Assembly: GCF_022458985.1 (NCBI RefSeq)
Contig: NC_061783.1
Span: forward strand, 15,879,913-15,943,912
DNA: 64,000 nucleotides
Source of the DNA: Mugil cephalus
Taxonomy: Eukaryota > Chordata > Actinopteri > Mugiliformes > Mugilidae
Direction of reading: 5' to 3'
The position numbers and the translations under genes are program-made. Under the pieces are notes generated by a model. It made no database searches. It was not told where the DNA came from and saw nothing but the letters and a program-made list of their open reading frames with translations. Positions 61,212 through 64,000 of the stretch are shown here, piece by piece (position 1 is the stretch's first letter; each line of letters starts with the position of its first letter).

Positions 61212-63168
61212 ACAGTACAGCTATAAAACCTCTATAATAAAACACCTTTCAGATTATTATTGCAGGTTTAAAATGGGAAGTACAACAGCCCTGGAAAGAT
61301 TGAAAACTCTATCGCAATTAAATGATGCCTTGCAAAATTGTAAAATAAATGGGGGGGAAAATGACACTGGTCGAATTAAAAAGAAAAAAATCTATTATGC
61401 TAAATGGGCCATTGAGGTTGACTTAATTTCCTAAGCCTTTCTGTTTCAAATGAAATTTATAATCATCTCTCAATAATGACCCTGAGCCCCCTCTCTTTCG
61501 AAGTTAACATTAAATCAGCTGTGCCGCATAGAGACATCTGCTGATGGTAAAATGCAACTGCAACAAGACAGTATTCTGATGGAGGAATCACTTTTTACAT
61601 AAAGGCACTATGACGATAAACTAAAACTACAGCTGTGACTTTGAAATGAGATGCACCTTTTCAGCGCACGTGTAGGTGGCAGAGTTTGGAAGAACTAAAC
61701 TTCCAACAGGCTGAGTGACCATGAGTGAAGTATGAGTCACTGGTGGCTGTTATAAAGCCACTGACTAATACCCACAGAGGCTTTAATTCATATGCGTCAT
61801 ATATAATGTCAACCTGCCACTACAGTTGCTGTTTGTGACGGTGGTGATGCCAATAAGTGGTTTAATTAGATCTCATATCTGAATCAGATACCCGGAGGGT
61901 TAAGTATGACAGTCTGAATATGCTGTCATGGATTTGAGAACAATAGGAAGAGAACAAATTGCATAATGTATGCAGTGTTGGGAATTTTCATCCCAAAAGA
62001 GAAGAAAGACTCACCTGGGCAGACAGCAATGTTGCAGAACTTGGTTTGTCTTGTTGGGCCGCGGCAAGGCTCTCCTCCATTCTGGGGCAGCTTGCATGTG
62101 CGGGTACGGTCACGATAACCACGACCGCATGTGGACGAGCACAGACTCCAGGGGGTCCACTCATCCCAAGCACCATCCACTAAACAAAGGTATTCTGAAT
62201 TAACTGGAGGTTCATAACATTTACAAGGAACAGAAACATTGCATAAACTCTCCACTAGGTGGGGCAGTTCTTTACACAACACCATTGCTCTATTTCCTCA
62301 GGAATGGAAGCCTATTTTCCACAATCCAATCTCAGTGTGTGAAGCTCAAAAATGCCCCTCTAACTTTTCCTTTGTGACTGGTGCTGTACAAAGGAAAATC
62401 ATTAAGATATAATGGCTTCTACCCCTGTTGTGTCCCTAACCTTTTCTAGATCACACTTTTCCTCTGTTCTTTCATCTCCCTGCCACGCTCACGTAAGAGC
62501 GGAAGAACCGGACACTCACCAGGGCAGACGGCTGTGTTATTGCATGGCCTGTTCTCGCGAAGGGGTCCTGTGCACTGAGTGGTGAAGGAGGAAGTTGCAC
62601 AGACGCGGGAACGGCTCTGCCAACCCTCGCCGCAGGTGACTGAACACGAACTCCAGGTGGACCACTCATCTGTCTTAGCATCTACTGTGAACACAGTCAG
62701 TTAGAGGGTCATCAAACTTTAACACTGAGATAGAACAAGAACGTTTTGTTGTGGTTTCCTGTGATTGATATTTTAATTTTTTTTGGTGAAATTCCCCTCT
62801 GAAAACAAGACTTCGCTGTCTCACCTGCTTGGGTGGCAACAACTCCGTGGTTAGCATCATCAGCATTGTCTCTCTTCAAACCAATGATGGCCCGCAGACC
62901 CTGGCTCCTGTTGCGCTCTTTGCCTGAGAAAATTGGAAAATTGCACCATTACTACATTGAATCTGAGCCACCTGCAGCAGGGCTCCAAATTAAATGAGTG
63001 CATTACAGGTCGGCTTACCAATGCAGGGCTGGGGGTTGCAGGCACGCCCTTCTTCAACCGTTCCCTCGCACACACCATCTTCGGGCTGGCAGTTTCGGCT
63101 GCGCACCTGTACTCCGCCGCCACATTCCTGGCTGCATACGGACCAGCGGCCCCAACCAGCCCAGCCCT
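48039..63168 (-). CDS. adgrb1: Adhesion G protein-coupled receptor B1 (BAI1), partial: 5' exons beyond window
   Basis: Thirty minus-strand exons give about 1,289 codons: 63168-63019, 62923-62825, 62684-62520, 62179-62015, 60962-60798, 60703-60539, 60420-60319, 60211-60105, 60001-59807, 59660-59592, 58571-58463, 57976-57833, 57730-57661, 57452-57350, 56938-56895, 55122-54996, 51747-51644, 51516-51414, 51301-51151, 51050-50981, 50867-50801, 50699-50614, 50460-50289, 50162-50067, 49944-49908, 49715-49102, 49006-48971, 48859-48755, 48515-48465, 48236-48039. All phases match. The order is five thrombospondin type 1 repeats, a hormone-receptor region, the GAIN domain, the GPS ([13 protein letters not shown] at 55 kb), seven membrane helices and a long tail ending in the PDZ ligand QTEV. 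Five repeats and the end [15 protein letters not shown] match BAI1; human BAI2 ends PPDGDFQTEV. The tail segment [20 protein letters not shown] corresponds to the ELMO-binding helix. BAI1 acts in synapse formation and uptake of apoptotic cells. Confidence 0.88.
51748..54995 (-). other. Large adgrb1 intron between GPS and first membrane helix
   Basis: This 3.2 kb intron separates the exon carrying the autoproteolysis site from the exon of transmembrane helix 1. It contains purine-rich GGA repeats (53786-53830) and a G-run cluster (53997-54022). No exon was found inside. Confidence 0.6.
53786..53830. repeat. (GGA)n purine-rich repeat
   Basis: GGAGGAGGAGGAGGAGGAG with minor changes, inside the large adgrb1 intron. 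Confidence 0.85.
56788..56838. repeat. (TA)n microsatellite
   Basis: About 25 perfect TA units, starting 57 bases past the donor of the short 44-nt adgrb1 exon (56938-56895, minus strand). Confidence 0.95.
58892..58912. repeat. Poly-T run
   Basis: A run of about 21 T (poly-A on the minus strand), near an A-rich run at 58789-58819. Both lie in an adgrb1 intron. Confidence 0.8.
61162..61211. repeat. (TTTC)n microsatellite
   Basis: About 12 perfect TTTC units in the intron between the third and fourth thrombospondin repeats. It is the same unit as at 43.2 kb. Confidence 0.95.
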
Positions 63169-64000
63169 CTGCGAGAAGAGACAGGAAGAGAAAAAGACAC
63201 TGAGCACGGTTGGAAAGTGACTGTGTTGCATGTAATTGTAACTGTAATTGCAGTCTGGCTGAGACTGGGTTCTGTAAAATTTGACATTTATGCATTCTTT
63301 GTGCAGAAGGTGCACAAAAGATGAGTCAGCAAACATTCTCTAACCTCATATGTGGAAAGACAGGAAGTGAGTAATATTTATTTTATGTGCAGAGAATGAG
63401 CAAGGACGACTCTTTGTGAGCAGAACGGAGCACTCAAGCCATTTGAAATGGTGATTGTTTGCTTTTAACCACTTGGTGTGAACCATGGCGGAGTGAGCGG
63501 TTTGTGAGGCTGACTGGCGGGTTGCTATGACGACCTGAAGTGCAGCGCTTCGATTTGTGCCTCTAGCTGACTGTGAGGTCTTTGTGCTCCTTTCAGTTCC
63601 CCCCACTCCCCCCAATCTAACTCACAAACATGCCCTCTATCTCACCCTAATACCCTGACTTCTTGCTTAACGTCGAGCCCAACAAGCCAGTCTGACACAA
63701 AATGAAGAGCTGGCGATGTGTGCGGTTCAGGAGGTCCTGCCACTTAGGCCTCCTGATGTTCTGGCAAATATCTCTAACACCTTTCATTAACTTCCCATTA
63801 CTTGTTGGCTTCAAAGTTCCCACTGTTTGCCTGTGCCCCTCCTCTGCAGACATGGATCATTACCCTCTGCAGCTATTAAGTGATAGCTCGGGCTGGAGGC
63901 AGCCAACACACCTTTGGGATCTTGAAGAACATACCCTGCCAACAGTCTAGCCAAGTTGACGCTATTGTAAAAAAAAAAAACACACCTGAAGAACACAGCG
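63169..64000 (-). other. adgrb1 intron running off the window
   Basis: I recognise no further adgrb1 exon upstream of 63168. The exon there starts with two bases completing a split codon, so coding sequence must continue beyond the right edge. Confidence 0.6.

Noticed and set aside
48039-63168. Identification of the receptor as adgrb2 (BAI2)
   Set aside because: Synteny suggested it, but five thrombospondin repeats and the terminal [15 protein letters not shown] fit BAI1. BAI2 has four repeats and a different end. Left as an open question in the findings.

Overview
This window is vertebrate genomic DNA, most likely from a teleost fish and probably a percomorph. The evidence is multi-exon genes with GT-AG introns, fish-type SINE and Tc1-like repeats, abundant microsatellites, and proteins that read as orthologues of vertebrate nuclear, mitochondrial and neuronal genes. 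All exon coordinates were worked out by eye from splice signals, reading phase and remembered family sequences. The phases close exactly for every multi-exon gene except that the upstream exons of the last one lie outside the window.

Layout. The first half runs on the plus strand: a small cortexin-domain membrane protein (1654-1836); two tandem SETDB1-related genes that keep the triple Tudor region but have no SET, pre-SET or MBD domain (coding 3688-7204 and 9092-12998); the LAMMER kinase clk2 (15428-21675); and a five-exon gene I do not recognise, encoding 219 residues with a CaaX-like end (22141-25238). From 26 kb everything is on the minus strand: dnajc8 (26363-29406), an unrecognised four-exon small gene (30400-31290), hnrnpr (33697-36571), atp5if1 (37959-39416) and, after a 6.5 kb stretch without coding sequence, the 3' two thirds of an adhesion GPCR best matched to adgrb1/BAI1 (48039-63168, continuing off the right edge).

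Function. Several genes act in nuclear RNA handling or chromatin: clk2 phosphorylates SR splicing factors, dnajc8 is a spliceosome-associated J protein and hnrnpr is an RNA-binding protein. atp5if1 is the mitochondrial ATP synthase inhibitor. adgrb1 is a thrombospondin-repeat receptor of brain and phagocytes. They are neighbours rather than a pathway.

The most notable part is the tandem pair of Tudor-only SETDB1 relatives. Both have open frames, matching Tudor exon sizes (202, 74 and 191 nt), a shared hydrophobic plus Ser/Asp-rich motif, and different N-termini. They look like histone-mark readers without an enzyme. Whether they compete with or recruit SETDB1 cannot be told from sequence.
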